From: Cliona cf. orientalis
Lineage: Eukaryota; Porifera; Demospongiae; Clionaida; Clionaidae
Reading direction: 5' to 3'
Length of the DNA: 64,000 bases
Assembly: GCA_963930775.1 (NCBI GenBank)
Contig: OZ005704.1
Coordinates: forward strand, 5,394,001-5,458,000
The notes beneath the pieces were generated by a model, which was not told the origin of the DNA, searched no databases, and saw nothing but the letters and a program-made list of their open reading frames with translations. The position numbers and the translations under genes are program-made. Below are positions 42,801 to 53,900 of this stretch, piece after piece (position 1 is the first letter of the stretch; every line of letters starts with the position of its first letter).

Positions 42801-45800
42801 ATGTAGAGATGACAAAGATTTCGGCTGCGTATGGCTGAGGGCATCTTTGAATTGGGGGCAAATCAGTAACTATCAAACCAGCGCTAGGGGACTTGGTCCA
42901 CAAGTAGGTAAGTACCAGAGCAGTTATTCCGCTGAATCCCGAGTCTTCCAGGACCACTCTGCCACCAGGAGCGCTCTTTGAAGATCGAAAATAATTTATC
43001 ACTTTAGTCTGTTATATTTTCTTAGTAGTAGTTAACTAGACTGTCAACCAAAGAAAATACTAACTTTAGCTACTAAACTAGCTAGGTTATAGCTACCAAC
43101 TCTTCGTCTTGAGTACTTTCTTCGTGATACTTCAACTCGCTCGTCCATTTTTCGATCTTTTCTGGCTGAATGGAACTTTGAATTGGGGGCAAATCAGTAA
43201 CTCTCGTTCCAGAACCAAAAACGAGGCATCCTCGATGTCTATACCATAGTGGCAGTGTATAGCAGTAGCGTGGAACAGAACCGCTCGAGGCGCTTCGAGA
43301 AACGAGCCTTCGAAAACGAGAAAAATTCATTCTGTCCTGGGTAGGGCGCGGAACACGGATAGATATGCGGACGTATACGAGATTATTGCGTGTAACCGCG
43401 TAATACGTACGCGCGTGTGCGTAATCATACGCAGTAAAACATCATTTCCGGTTTGCCATTAAACGGGTGGTCTTAGTGTAGACTGCTATACTATTTGACC
43501 GGCCACAAGGCTCTTTGTGGTGGTCAAATGATCGATGACCGAACGTTATAGTTAGCTCTGCACGCATGCATGACTCATGCACATGTAGATCTACACATAT
43601 TCAAGTAAACTCTAGACCTTAGCAGGAAATTGAGCCCAAAGTAGGGGGGTGGGCTGATATTCCGTAGTGGGCCCTCTTTCGCGATGGTACATACGCAGCT
43701 GCATGAATATCATAGCAAATTAGGCCCACATGATATGCCCCTGAGTCCCTACCGTGTACACAGTGCCTATGCTTATAGTCTGGTATATTAAAAACTGTCT
43801 TGGTAACTATTCTGCTTATTCTGTGGATAGGTGGCTGTTTTGGAGCTTTCTCTGATCTTTCGACAACCCAAAAATCTGGCCCATACTTTCTACTCTGTGG
43901 CTGTAATCATTACTATTTCAATGTAGCTACTGCTTAAAATTCAATTCTGTGAAACTAATCAGCAAACAAGCTGCAGCTAGGCTAACAAAACCACAAAGAA
44001 TGTGAGGTATAAGTTGTAGTTGCTGCATGCTTTATGGTGTTGCTCAGCAACTACAACTGATATGGTGTGCTCTTGGTGGTTTTGCCCACTGTATAAGTAG
44101 TAGTTAATTACTTATTCACACCTGGTCCTAGAGCTACCCACAGCCTACCAGTACTACATATACCGTATTACCTCTAATTTAATGGACACCAGAAAAATAA
44201 TTATTTTGGCCAATGTCCGCTATAATTAGAGCACACGAAAATAGCCAGCGTTCGAAGTGTCCGATGTATTAGAACACACTTTCACGCATGCGCATTCGGT
44301 CAAATGGACGTGCGATCGAGTGCCTTTGATCTCTATGGCTTCAGTGGTACAACTGTAAGGTTATGATCTTTATAATCATATTCATGCATGTGGGAAGCCA
44401 TGCAGGGCGCTGGCGCTAGGTGCACATTACACTGCAGACAGCTTGTGTAAACTATTAGATATGAATATGATTATAAAGTTCACCTAACAGCCATTACACT
44501 ACATTGTGACTGAAGGACATCAAAGTGGTTCAAGGTTGTATAGTGATGCACAGCTGCAATGGTTAATTGAGTTATGCTACATGGTTGGCTGCCATGCTAA
44601 TAGTATTCATGCCCAACACCTTGTACTCTACTTGTACCTAGCACAACCACTGTGATGTCATTCAGTCTAAGGTAACTGCCATACTACTATAAGGCCAGGC
44701 AAACTGAATTCGCAGTTTATCGTCACCGCCCGCATGGATTTTCAAAATTTCATATTTCAGATTGTATACAGCAATTATATGGCATTTTGGCCCCGCCCCC
44801 TGGAGCGCTGCAATTGAAGGGCGTGGCCTCAGTGATCGCGAGTTCGAACCTAGCGTTTCTCGCACTCTTTTACTAATTTGAAATCTGAATAATGACCGCC
44901 CGCCCGCATGCAAAATCGAAAAGTCTGTGACGATAAACTGTGAATTTAGTCTGCTTCGCCTAATATGTTCTTGCATACTCTCCCTAATACACTCTTGACT
45001 GTACTACATATACTGGAGAAGGACACTCTCCCTCTCTCTCTATTATAATATACTCTTGCTGCAAGAAAGTAAATTGCATGCTACTATACTGGGGATAATA
45101 ATGTGTATGGTGTCGATAATATACTATGACATATTGATAATTGTCAGGTTATGCTGATCAGAGAGCCTGTGGACAAGGCTAGTGTACATTGTTATGTGTA
45201 GTGGTTAACGTACGTTCCACCAATAATCTCCTCAGAGGCGTACAGATATCACTGATTCTATCATTCTCATCCCTGGCAGTTCTGAGGTAATCCACAAAAC
45301 GAAGAGTCACGTCATTCAATCCTGCAGTATAGGAGAACACATTCCTAGGCTTGATTTGATTGTTGACGACACTTCTTCCTTCCTTCCACTCTTTACCAGA
45401 CCTACAGCATAAAATTATTAGTGAACATTATTGGTGCCAAATACTCAACACCAGAGGATCAATTTGAATCTGGTATTGTAGTTGGTAGTAAAATTAGCTT
45501 GTATGTATTGCCCCACCTACCCCCGCTACTGGCAGAAGGCGGGGTTCATTTTACTAAAAAATATGCCCCAGATTAGGGGCATTTGAATCAATATTTACAG
45601 AGAAATGCACAGGGAGCGGGGGGATGGTGCCTGGGGCAATACATTGATAGATGCATAATATTCAGCACTCAACAGGGAATGTAGTGGAATAGCCCAATGT
45701 CAGATCTTTAGATAAAAACGTTAACATAATTTATAATAATCACCCAGGCCTTTAGAAGAAATATCATGGTTCTAAATTTTGTGCTTCCATGCAGGTACTA

Positions 45801-48526
45801 AAGACTATCAGGGCTGCCAAATCATCACTACATATACATACTCTCCTATTAACATACCGTATAGCCGAAAATATTGGCGGGAATTAAATTTGGCGGTTGA
45901 GCCCCAAATCGCAATTTACAAAAATATTGGCGGATTTAAATTTGGCGGTTCGGTACGGGATCGCCATACGTATATTATATGCGAGTAGGAAATTTTGGCG
46001 GACTTTAATTTGGCGGTTGTAATACAGACCGTCAAACCGCCAAATTTAATTCCCCGCCAAATTTTCTGGCTATACGGTAGTTACCAGTAGCATGCATATG
46101 GGTCAACGTCACCTTCGGCAGGGTAAATCACTTACCTCGTACCAAATCCCACAGGATATTTTAACTTAGTTGCAAGCCATCGTATATTTGGAGTTATATT
46201 AGCATCCCTGTCAGGGTACTTTCCCTCTGCTCTCAGAATATTCTCCAGCTGGTTTGGATCTGCCATCACCACAAAATTATTTTTTCCACCTGAAACAATA
46301 ATTGTAACAGAACAGGTACATGTATCAGGAGACATAAAATTTTAATTCTGAGCAAAGCAATGTTCCCACCCGACATGCTAACCAGGCCCTCCCTGAAACA
46401 AAGATAAGGGTAGCTAATCTAGTTTCCCAGACCTGAGATTGCTACCTTGGCTTATGGACTGAGTGAGGAATTTTCTGCACTCATATATTACGTAATACTT
46501 CTAATATCTATGGTTTGAACTGAGCAAGGATGTCTATACATGAAGTGTACCGATGTGTGTGTCAGAATGCCTATATATAATATATATGAACCCTTGACAA
46601 TCTCCCCAGTAGCTGCACAGTGTAATGGTGCATGTGGTAAAAGGTCGTCAATAGAATGCGTACACATCGATCGATGCTGGCCCCAAAAATCATGGAGATG
46701 GCGTCTAAGATCGACTCTCAACCTTGATAGCGACAAATTTCGATGCTTCAATCACAGAAACGAACTCGACAGCACAGTATTCCTTCCCAACTTCAGGTTG
46801 GTCGCGCTGCTGCAGTCTTGCGCGGGACAACCCCTTGTGACATTGTGTGCTAGCTATATATAGCGCAAGGCTAGCTTTATTTATACACGGCATTACGTAA
46901 GCCAAGAAAACACGTGAAGTTCAACCAACGGTACTTCTCAGAGAAAGTAGCGCTCAGCTTATAATCTATTCGCTGGATACATGCGTAAGATACTCTACAT
47001 ATTTACTGATTTTCAAGTCCCAGAAAGGCTCCAGCGAGGCCCTAGATTTTTTCATAATTACCTCATAGGTTGCATCATAATTTCATCATAGATTACACTA
47101 CAATTACCTCATAACCACAGAAAAGTAAATTGCTACTGGGGAGATAATGAAAAACTTAGAGACTACGTCCAGAGTCCCTCATGAATACGCCGCCATAAAT
47201 TCGAACTAGGACACATCGACAAACTGCGCATGCTCCGTATACGTGTACAATATTGGGGCGCGCGGCTTGAGCCGGTTGACCTTCACCCACCATGTGCTCA
47301 ACTGAATAGGGAAATCCCCCCAAGTGCACGCTCGCCAAAGAAAGCGAACCGAGAAAATCGCCATATCTCATCGATAGTCCACGATGTCTTCTACGCTAGG
47401 TTCGAATTCTGGGTCCCAACAACCATTCATGCGCGCTAAACATTTTGAAACAGTTTCACAGCAATTACATCATAGGTTTCATCATAGGTTTCATCATAAT
47501 TTCATCATAGCGAGAGCCGAATTCTTTTTTTCTAATTGGGACTCTGGACGTAATAAAAACCTGTAAATATCATGAAGTTTCAGGGACTCACTACAGTGGC
47601 TAAGTAACCACTTCCGGCATCGCAGGGCTTCAGGGAAACTCCACACACTCAGCTATACTATGGCACACAGAATTTCCTAATGGAAATTGACTCCATGGTG
47701 CTCACCCCTCCTCCAGATATGCATACAAGGTTAAATTTATCAGTAGAATAAGCAGAGAGGTAACTTACATGCTATACCGTATAGCGGGAAACTTTCGAGG
47801 GAGAAAACTTTCACGAATTTCGCGATTTTTCCGCCATCCGCGAAAGTTTTCTCCACGAAATTCTTGGCATGCCACACCCATTATGCGACCAGCTTTAACA
47901 TTCCGCGAAAGTTTTCTCCGCGAAATGCTCCTTTCCTACCGATCCGCGAAAGTTTTCTCCCTCGAAAATTTCCCGCTATACGGTATTTCAAGTTTGAAGT
48001 CTATCAGTAGTATATACTTTTTTAGCTATTCCTCTAAAGCAATCAACATTTTACATGCCATGTCCCTATTGGAATAGCATACACATACCTGGCAGAAAAA
48101 TATTATTGTGATATTTAAATGGCCATACCTCCGCAACCACTCAGTGGATTTTTACGGAACAAAGACTAAATTTAATAATTATTGTATCATGAAGAGTCCT
48201 TTATTAATATGCGTGACAAAGAAAGTGTAGCTGAGAGAATCTAAAATTTTGATGTATATAGTATGTCCTATACCTGGGGTTTCTAGCTTGAATATTTTCC
48301 CATACTTCTTGTAGCACTCTTCAAGATAGAGGTCCATCCTGAGGAGGTTTCTTTTCAGCTCCAGTAAGTTGCGAAGCACTGGAACTGGCTTGGGTCCAGG
48401 AATAGCACTGAATGGCTTGACATCTCCTTCCACTTCTCTGCTACTCCTAGCCACTGCTTCAGCGGACGAGAATCGCACACACTGAATGAGCGAAGCAATT
48501 ACTGTACGGCTACGGTAAACCTGCAT
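30843..48526 (-). CDS. Mitochondrial-clan cytochrome P450
   Basis: Ten minus-strand exons: 48274-48526, 46136-46289, 45214-45401, 40623-40804, 38326-38499, 35848-36014, 35706-35784, 32130-32277, 31015-31058, 30843-30956 (500 codons plus stop, phases agree). The N-terminus is basic and amphipathic without acidic residues (YRSRTVIASLIQCVRFSS), a mitochondrial targeting signal rather than a microsomal anchor. A proline-rich hinge follows (PGPKPVPVLRN). The C-helix is WKEGR, the I-helix oxygen-binding motif is AGVDTT, the K-helix is ETFR, the PERF region is FDPARW, and the heme loop is FGFGPRSCYGKRFAE, with the axial cysteine at the end of exon 8. The organisation suits the CYP10/11/24/27-type clan: matrix monooxygenases fed by adrenodoxin, acting mostly on sterols or other lipids. 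The substrate cannot be told. Introns total about 16 kb, mostly repeats. Confidence 0.88.
32278..35705. other. P450 intron 7, repeat-filled
   Basis: 3.4-kb intron on the gene's strand. It holds one end of a dispersed repeat (about 32290-32850, paralleled at 46440-47140), the long-TIR foldback at 32891-33269, a purine-rich (GAAA)n tract near 33967-34000, a degraded GTGTCCCGGG-type element ending at 34478, and an ACAACG/CAACAA repeat near 35160-35185. No further exon was recognised. Confidence 0.5.
32891..33269. repeat. 379-bp foldback element with about 110-bp inverted arms
   Basis: The left arm starts AACAAGTATAAAAAACAATT and the right arm is its near-perfect complement, ending AATTGTTTTTTATACTTGTT. 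The match continues through AGTAGGGATGGCAGGATCAA to the GCTTGCT word about 110 bp in. A solo arm lies at 3293-3450, and a relative (AAGTAGGGTGGCAG) is at about 40925. Confidence 0.85.
36986..37846. repeat. TACCGTAGAAACTGG foldback split by a nested insertion
   Basis: The ends correspond to the intact 363-bp copy at 6918-7280: CCGTAGAAACTGGTTGTTAA at left, TAACCAGTTTCTACGGTA at right. The left arm and interior align, then are interrupted by 37355-37824 before the right terminal word. Confidence 0.85.
37355..37824. mobile_element. 470-bp element inserted at TTAA
   Basis: Flanked by TTAA at 37351-37354 and again at 37825-37828. The intact relative at 7257-7265 has a single TTAA at this point, so this is a clean target-site duplication. 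Ends are imperfect inverted repeats (CCACTGGCATAAGAA and TTCCTATGCCACTG). Inside are a G run of about 14, a hairpin with arms of about 25 bp at 37584-37637, and a CGCGCTACGCGCG palindrome. TTAA specificity is characteristic of piggyBac-type transposases. No transposase is encoded, so it is non-autonomous. It is related to 11036-11400. Confidence 0.8.
39074..39249. repeat. Foldback element, GTGTCCCAGATAAGTGCCCA type
   Basis: Begins TACTGTATAGTGTCCCAGATAA and ends CACTTACCCGGAATACTATGGTA, with a second pair of internal complementary words (CATGGGCGCTTA). Confidence 0.7.
39355..39689. repeat. 335-bp foldback element, CTTAAGCATAGTTGCCAAGT ends
   Basis: Left terminus CTTAAGCATAGTTGCCAAGT and right terminus ACTTGGCAACTATGCTTAAG approximate perfect complements, except for a few bases (AAACTTGGC at the right). 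The left arm repeats TGTCCCGG several times and the right arm ends with TTGTCCCGGTCTC. A different family from the TACCGTA group. Confidence 0.8.
43085..43330 (-). CDS. Short nested ORF with basic N-terminus, unrecognised
   Basis: An 81-codon frame from a real ATG at 43330. It starts with an Arg/Ser-rich, acid-free segment (NFSRFRRLVSRSASSG) like a mitochondrial presequence and ends in a charged helix (PEKIEKWTSELKYHEEST). It lies on the same strand as the P450, inside its intron 3. The words coding VTDLPPIQ recur 330 bp away (42846-42871 versus 43175-43200 on the plus strand) as a 26-bp direct repeat. I do not recognise the product. It may be a small nuclear-encoded mitochondrial subunit, an alternative exon, or chance. 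Confidence 0.25.
44693..44957. repeat. Inverted-repeat element with internal B-box-like word
   Basis: Arms GCAAACTGAATTCGCAGTTT and AAACTGTGAATTTAGTCTGC are near complements and continue with TATCGTCACCGCCCGCATG / CATGCAAAATCG words. On the minus strand the interior contains GGTTCGAACTCGCGATCACT, which fits a tRNA-type B box. No A box at the right distance was found. Confidence 0.6.
45855..46079. repeat. Foldback element, TACCGTATAGCCGAAAATATT type
   Basis: 225-bp palindromic element in P450 intron 2: left TACCGTATAGCCGAAAATAT, right AAATTTTCTGGCTATACGGTA, with an interior of repeated TTGGCGG/CCGCCAA words. It is the better-preserved partner of 2879-3083. Confidence 0.85.
46290..48273. other. 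P450 intron 1, repeat-filled
   Basis: Contains the second copy of the dispersed repeat that ends CAGAAAAGTAAATTGCTACTGG (about 46440-47145), a CATCATAGGTTTCATCATAA array at about 47465-47510, and the foldback at 47775-47985. An open plus-strand frame at 46540-46863 lies in repeat sequence shared with 32400-32580 and is not called a gene. Confidence 0.5.
47775..47985. repeat. Foldback element, TACCGTATAGCGGGAAA type
   Basis: 211 bp: left TACCGTATAGCGGGAAACTT, right AAATTTCCCGCTATACGGTA. The interior has at least four GAAAGTTTTCTCC words in both orientations. It shares the terminal 11 bp with 3085-3291 and 45855-46079. Confidence 0.88.
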
Positions 48527-48823
48527 AGTCAAAACAAGTGGTGGTGAGCCGTGACTATCTGGCTATCTCCAAATCTCGGTGATCGTGAATCAGTGCATAT
48601 ACATGTACGTCCCCAGGCCACTCCCACGTTGCAAATTTAAGATGCGATGTATCGATGATATGAGTATAAACTAATCATTGTCACATGATATAAACACGAT
48701 TACATGCATGTTTGCAGTGCATATGGCATGCATAGAACAAGCCCCACCCACCTCGTGTGCGATCAACGACCATTACCAAGGGATCCGGAACTGCTGTGAT
48801 CAGCACTTTTACGAGCCAGGGAG
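48527..48823. promoter_or_regulatory. Divergent promoter interval P450 / AP4S1
   Basis: 297 bp between opposing start codons, so both promoters are expected here. No TATA box or recognised factor site was identified. Confidence 0.45.
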
Positions 48824-50656
48824 ATGTTGAAGTTTGTGCTGTTGGTGAATAAACAGGGCCAGACGAGGCTCAGCCAGTACTACGAGTATGTACCAGTGGA
48901 AGAAAGGGTCACTACAGAGGCCGATATCGTTAGAAAATGTCTGGCCAGGAGCGAAGAATCGGTGAGGTCCCATGATGCATATATCAATGCATTGCCCCAG
49001 GTACATGGTGTACCACCCCACGGGAAAGGGTGAGGGATTTGACCTATTTCCTCTTCCCTGGATCATAGATATATTCCCCTGCCCCCATCATAGTATTGCA
49101 TATCATCCCCCCCCCCTCCCCCTCCCCCAGTTGCATGATCAAATCCCCCTGATCCGGGGCATGTTTATCAATCAAACATGATCAAATCCCCACAGTAGGG
49201 TGGTAGGTGGGGCATTACATTGTAATTAATTGAAGTCCTAATAGATTTAGTGTGCCACAGTATTGAAAAAAGTAGCCATGTTTAGCTTGGGAGAGGTACA
49301 TGTACATGTACATGTAGTATCATCAAGGAGTTAGCGCTAAGGGGGATATAGGTTTCATTGGTGAACTCTCTCTCTCTCTCTCTCTCTCTCTTATTCACTC
49401 AGTGTTCTTTTATGGAGTATAAGAACTATAAGGTGGTGTACAGACGATATGCCTCACTCTACTTTATCATTGGAATTGACACTACAGAGGTAGGTCCACG
49501 TGAGAGAATAATATTATGATTTTGTTGTTACGTCTTCTTCCCTTTTGTATTAAAATGTTACGATATGAAGGGCTTATCAATCACAATTTTATCAAAGGCC
49601 TATAGTCAGATCATGATAAAGTCGAAACACTTCATGATTTGTTCCTCTATACATAGCAGGAACTGACATGTACTTCAAGTCTGTACATATGTTTCCCTAG
49701 GGCAACTTGCCAATGTTTACTATGGTTGTTGAAAGATGCTGTATAACAGGATGTAATATATAAGGAAAGAAGTATTTCCCCTCGTTATTTGCTCCTAATA
49801 AATACCACCTGATCCTCTCCCTCCTCCCTCTGTTTCAGAATGAGCTGAGTGTGTTGGAGTTCATTCATGCTATAGTGGAGACGTTTGATCGCTACTTTGA
49901 GAGTGTGGTAAGTTGCCAAATTAGCTAGCATTCTCCATTCAGATGATATGAACCTTAAACCGTAGATTAACATTCTCTTTTTTCCCCCCTTCCTTTGCAG
50001 TGTGAATTGGATGTATCCCGATAACAGCCATTCCCATGGTTATGTGTGTGCACACATGTGTATGTGTGTACATGTACGTGTATGATTATTAGTGTGTGCT
50101 TGTGTGTGATGATACCGTAGGTCGGGTTTTAATTGCGAGTATCTATTAATTGCAAATTGCGAGTTTTTCTACGTTTCACAATAATTATTATTAATAGATT
50201 TGCAAACATAAACGTGCTCGTATACTACAATACGGTACAGGGTCGTCCATCGCAATTATTGGATTCGCAATTTGGCCTGACTTGACTTGAACGCAATTAT
50301 TAAACTACCTGTCCTACGGTACATGATAGGTAGCTATGGCTAGTCTTGTCCCTTCCTACTTTCCGGTGTTGCTGTTTAAGAAACTAATTATAACCATAGG
50401 AACAGGGGGTGGGGTGGAAGAAAGGCCACTAGAATTTGTGAGATGTATATCATAATATTATGTTTGATATGTTTGACTAATATTGTTACTATATGGAGAT
50501 TAATTTGGTGGTTCCTTAACGTGAGATTAGATCATGTTCAACATTGACAAGGCTCACATGATCCTGGACGAGATGATCATGAACGGACACATCACCGAGA
50601 CTAACAAGAACAGAATTCTCGCACCAGTAGCAGTGTTAGAAAAGTCAGCAAAGTAG
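48824..50656 (+). CDS. AP4S1: AP-4 complex subunit sigma-1
   Basis: Five exons: 48824-48961, 49403-49489, 49839-49907, 50001-50012, 50531-50656 (143 codons plus stop; human AP4S1 is 144). It begins [21 protein letters not shown], the sigma-adaptin longin fold start. The family blocks [42 protein letters not shown] and [18 protein letters not shown] follow. The [12 protein letters not shown] and [12 protein letters not shown] patterns favour AP-4 over AP-1, -2 or -3. The fourth exon is only 12 nt and codes CELD; without it the reading frame meets a stop in four codons. Established role: small subunit of the AP-4 coat that sorts cargo such as ATG9A at the trans-Golgi network. The TACCGTAGG element at 50113-50321 is in intron 4. 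Confidence 0.93.
49368..49392. repeat. CT microsatellite before AP4S1 exon 2
   Basis: About 12 CT units ending 10 bp before the acceptor. It forms most of the polypyrimidine tract. Confidence 0.9.
50113..50321. repeat. Foldback element, TACCGTAGGTCGG type
   Basis: Begins TACCGTAGGTCGGGTTTTAA and ends TTAAACTACCTGTCCTACGGTA. Complementary TAATTGCGAGT / CGCAATTATT words lie inside. It follows the AP4S1 microexon by 100 bp. Confidence 0.75.
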
Positions 50657-50915
50657 ATCCAATACTGTTTTTGATCAGCCATAGTTGAGTGTGTGTGTTG
50701 TGTTCCAAGCATTAATATCTCATTAAGTAATAATTATTAAGTTTACCATATACGCATAATTATTATTGTGATAAAAAATAATATCAATGCTAGGCAATAT
50801 TAAATGTTTTACCCACAGATTTGTGTTCATATACATCAGATTCTATAATATTAAACTTCAAGCCCTACAGTTGGAATCCAATAATACTACTATTGCTATT
50901 ACATGCCTCTACTGA

Positions 50916-53900
50916 TCACGACGGTGTCCATACGTTTCCCTGACTGTCTGGCTCCATGTACCTCACATTCCACACCCAAGGCTTATCTGCAAACACAAGA
51001 CAATAATAAGAAGGGATTCCGATTCATATGTATGGATGATTTTGACTAAAAAATAGACCTTCTATCCAGGCACTATCAGATTCTAAAAAATATTGTATAG
51101 CCGAAAAATTTTGCAAAATATTTTTTTGTGTAATTGAAGACTACATGTACCGTATCATTATTATTATACAGCCAGTTGGTCATGTACAAGGTCACAATAT
51201 TCTAGAAGTAGGTTGTTATATGTGTACCATACCTTCCTTTCTGTAGCCGGTGAGAGGAAGATCAAATGGAACGTGGAGCTCCAGATCTGGGGATCTGCTA
51301 CCACCTGTGTCTTCACCTGCCAGCCCTCCAGCCACACTGAAGGTCGACCTTGACGGCTCCTATAATAATAATAATAACGGAACAGTTTGAGGAGAGTTGA
51401 AAGATCCAGAATGGCCGGGCGTACTTGGTCAGAGGGTAGAAATAAGACACCAATCTCATACGATCTGATCTTCAGCTGACTGCCTTTCTTCTCGAGAGCA
51501 CCCCAGGCCGCCTTGGATAGGTTCGAACTGACAACAAAAGCACAATGTCATCCATCCTCAAACACACAAGATTAGTGAGAGCTAGAGTCTACTTTTATTT
51601 TGCAGGACCCCTCTCTTCCAAATAAACACACACTGTGTAGCTTCATCCCTTGTGGGGGGGGGGGGGGGGGGGGGACATGTCACCTGTATGAAAACGGTAT
51701 ATACCCTGGACGGAAAAAATGCTCACCCCTCCTCTGTATACAAAAGTTCACGTACGTTCTTGTTGCTCCCTACCTAGTTATGAGCAGCCAGGCCAGCTTA
51801 GTGCAGTCAGGTGACATCCTCAGGTAGGTCTTGATGTGAGGGGCTGCCCTACTCCTTCCTCTACTCTCAGCCTTCCAATGGCTACATAAAATGAAAAAAA
51901 GTTAATGAGAGACAATGCTATGTCAAACACATCATCATTGTTTAGAGTACTGACGCACCACATATAGTTGGTCAGATATTGCTGCTTCTGAGCATTCTGG
52001 AAAGAGTGAGGAATGGAGCCCCCAGCTGCAACAGAGAGAGAGGCAATTATGATACAAAGATAAAATCCTACAATCAGTCTCACTGCATGGTATAATATCA
52101 TTCTATTAATTAGGACGCACTTATCTCTCCAATGAGTGATCATAAATAATCATGATTATTATTATTCTTACCCATATATCCCTCCAGGCTGTTCCTCACA
52201 TTCTCAACCGTTGGAAAAACCTACATAATTTATAGTACATATTATATACAATGTAACACGCACAACCTGTTAATCAAGCCAAGCAGGTTAATTAGACAAC
52301 AATCAAACTCTATAATGTAGCTAACCAGTTGTAAGTTTGGGTACTTGTGCATGGACGAGAGTCCTGTCTTCTTGACGACTGAAGAGAGACTGAGCAGCCA
52401 CTCTGAGCAGAGCCAGCTGTGACTGGCCGGACCCAGCGAACCAATGCTAGAAAATTGACCAATCACTGGCCACGATTCATCCATAGGGGAGTCAGGTGAC
52501 AGGTGCTCAGATAATACCTACAGCATGGGTAGTATATCATACAAATGCTCTCTGCAGCTGGTGATAGCCTCGTTCTTAGGCCACTCCCAGTTTTCCAATG
52601 CTACACGTTGAAAATCTGGGAGTGGCCTGGGAAGCTGGTGACACTGCTGATTGATTTTGCCTCACCTTTCTTAGTTTCATATGTCCCCACTTGTGCATGT
52701 TTTTTCCAGTGTGAGCCCCAGGCACAGATGCAACTATACGAACCCTGCAAAAAAAGTAATTGCATGAAAAATCACTCCTACCACATCTGCTACCCCCCCC
52801 CCCCCCCCATACACACCTACACACACTACTAACCCCTCTCATATGCAAAAAGGGCCTACATGTACTTGATGTGTTGATTTACCCGGCAGCTTCCATGTTG
52901 TGTTCCCGTATCTTCTGCTTCCACTCATTCAGAGCTGATCCTCCGTACGCATTCAGGTACTCCTATAGCATGACACAAAACTGAATATGCAGTGGCATGG
53001 TACACGTTGCACATAATATTATAGCAAGATCAAGCAAGCACCTTCAATTATTATCAAACCATAGTACATGCAAAACTTATTTATAATGTATGGCACTAAT
53101 AATTGAACGAAGGATAGTACATGTTGCATAGCTCACGAGCAAGTCTTGCTTAAAGTTTGTAGGATCACTCTGTGCAGCTGAAGCTGTGGCTCCTTCTCTG
53201 CTCAGCCTTGGGAACAACGGGCTCATCCACACACTAAAACAATAACCATATGAAATCTACAAACACTTATGAATGATAATAACGGTAAATCTGAAAACCT
53301 CTACTAAAACACGAGTGGACAGACGCACTGGGTAAGCGCCCACAGGTGCTTAAACATAACTCATAATTTGGCCCGCACAGGTACTTATATACTTATACAC
53401 CCGGGATGTAAATTGCATACATTTGTATAGAAGCTGCTACATTGACTTCATATGAAATGCAGTGCACGGGCGCTTTTCCCAGGACACTATACGGTACATA
53501 CCCTTGTGTCTTTTGGTCCCAGTCTTTGTGTATGAGGTTGGCTGTGTGGATGACCACCCTCAACCCTTCGCGGTACTCCAGCAACATCATTTTGCTATAT
53601 AAACGATTGGCAGTCATTACAACAGAACCTGTTAGTTAATCAGCCAGCTACACTCTCCCCCTCTCATTTTATTATTATTATGCCAGGTTTTGACTATCAA
53701 ACTCACACGAACATGTATCTGGGGAGGGGCCTGGCCAAGACTAGCTAGCCAGGTCAGAAACCTACTGTAAGCCTACCTGTGATGAGTTCCGAACATTATT
53801 TCTAATTTTGCCTAGATATCATATGGGAGGTTTGGGATGAAGAAATTGAATCAACACAATGTTTACACTGTGAATCTGACTGACCGGGAATAGCTTTATG

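Larger units (their letters stand above)
40805..45213. other. P450 intron 3, 4.4 kb
   Basis: The largest intron. It contains degraded relatives of the long-TIR family (about 40840-40985), the dispersed repeat at 42535-42660, a possible nested minus-strand ORF at 43085-43330, a 44361-44490 hairpin whose arms read ATCATATTCAT and ATGAATATGAT, and an inverted-repeat element at 44693-44957. No additional P450 exon is needed to complete the protein. Confidence 0.5.

Noticed and set aside
44800-44880. Possible tRNA gene from the GGTTCGAAC word
   Set aside because: No acceptor stem, anticodon loop or A box can be drawn around it.
46540-46905. Open frames on both strands in P450 intron 1
   Set aside because: The sequence belongs to a dispersed repeat shared with about 32400-32580, so openness is not evidence of a gene.
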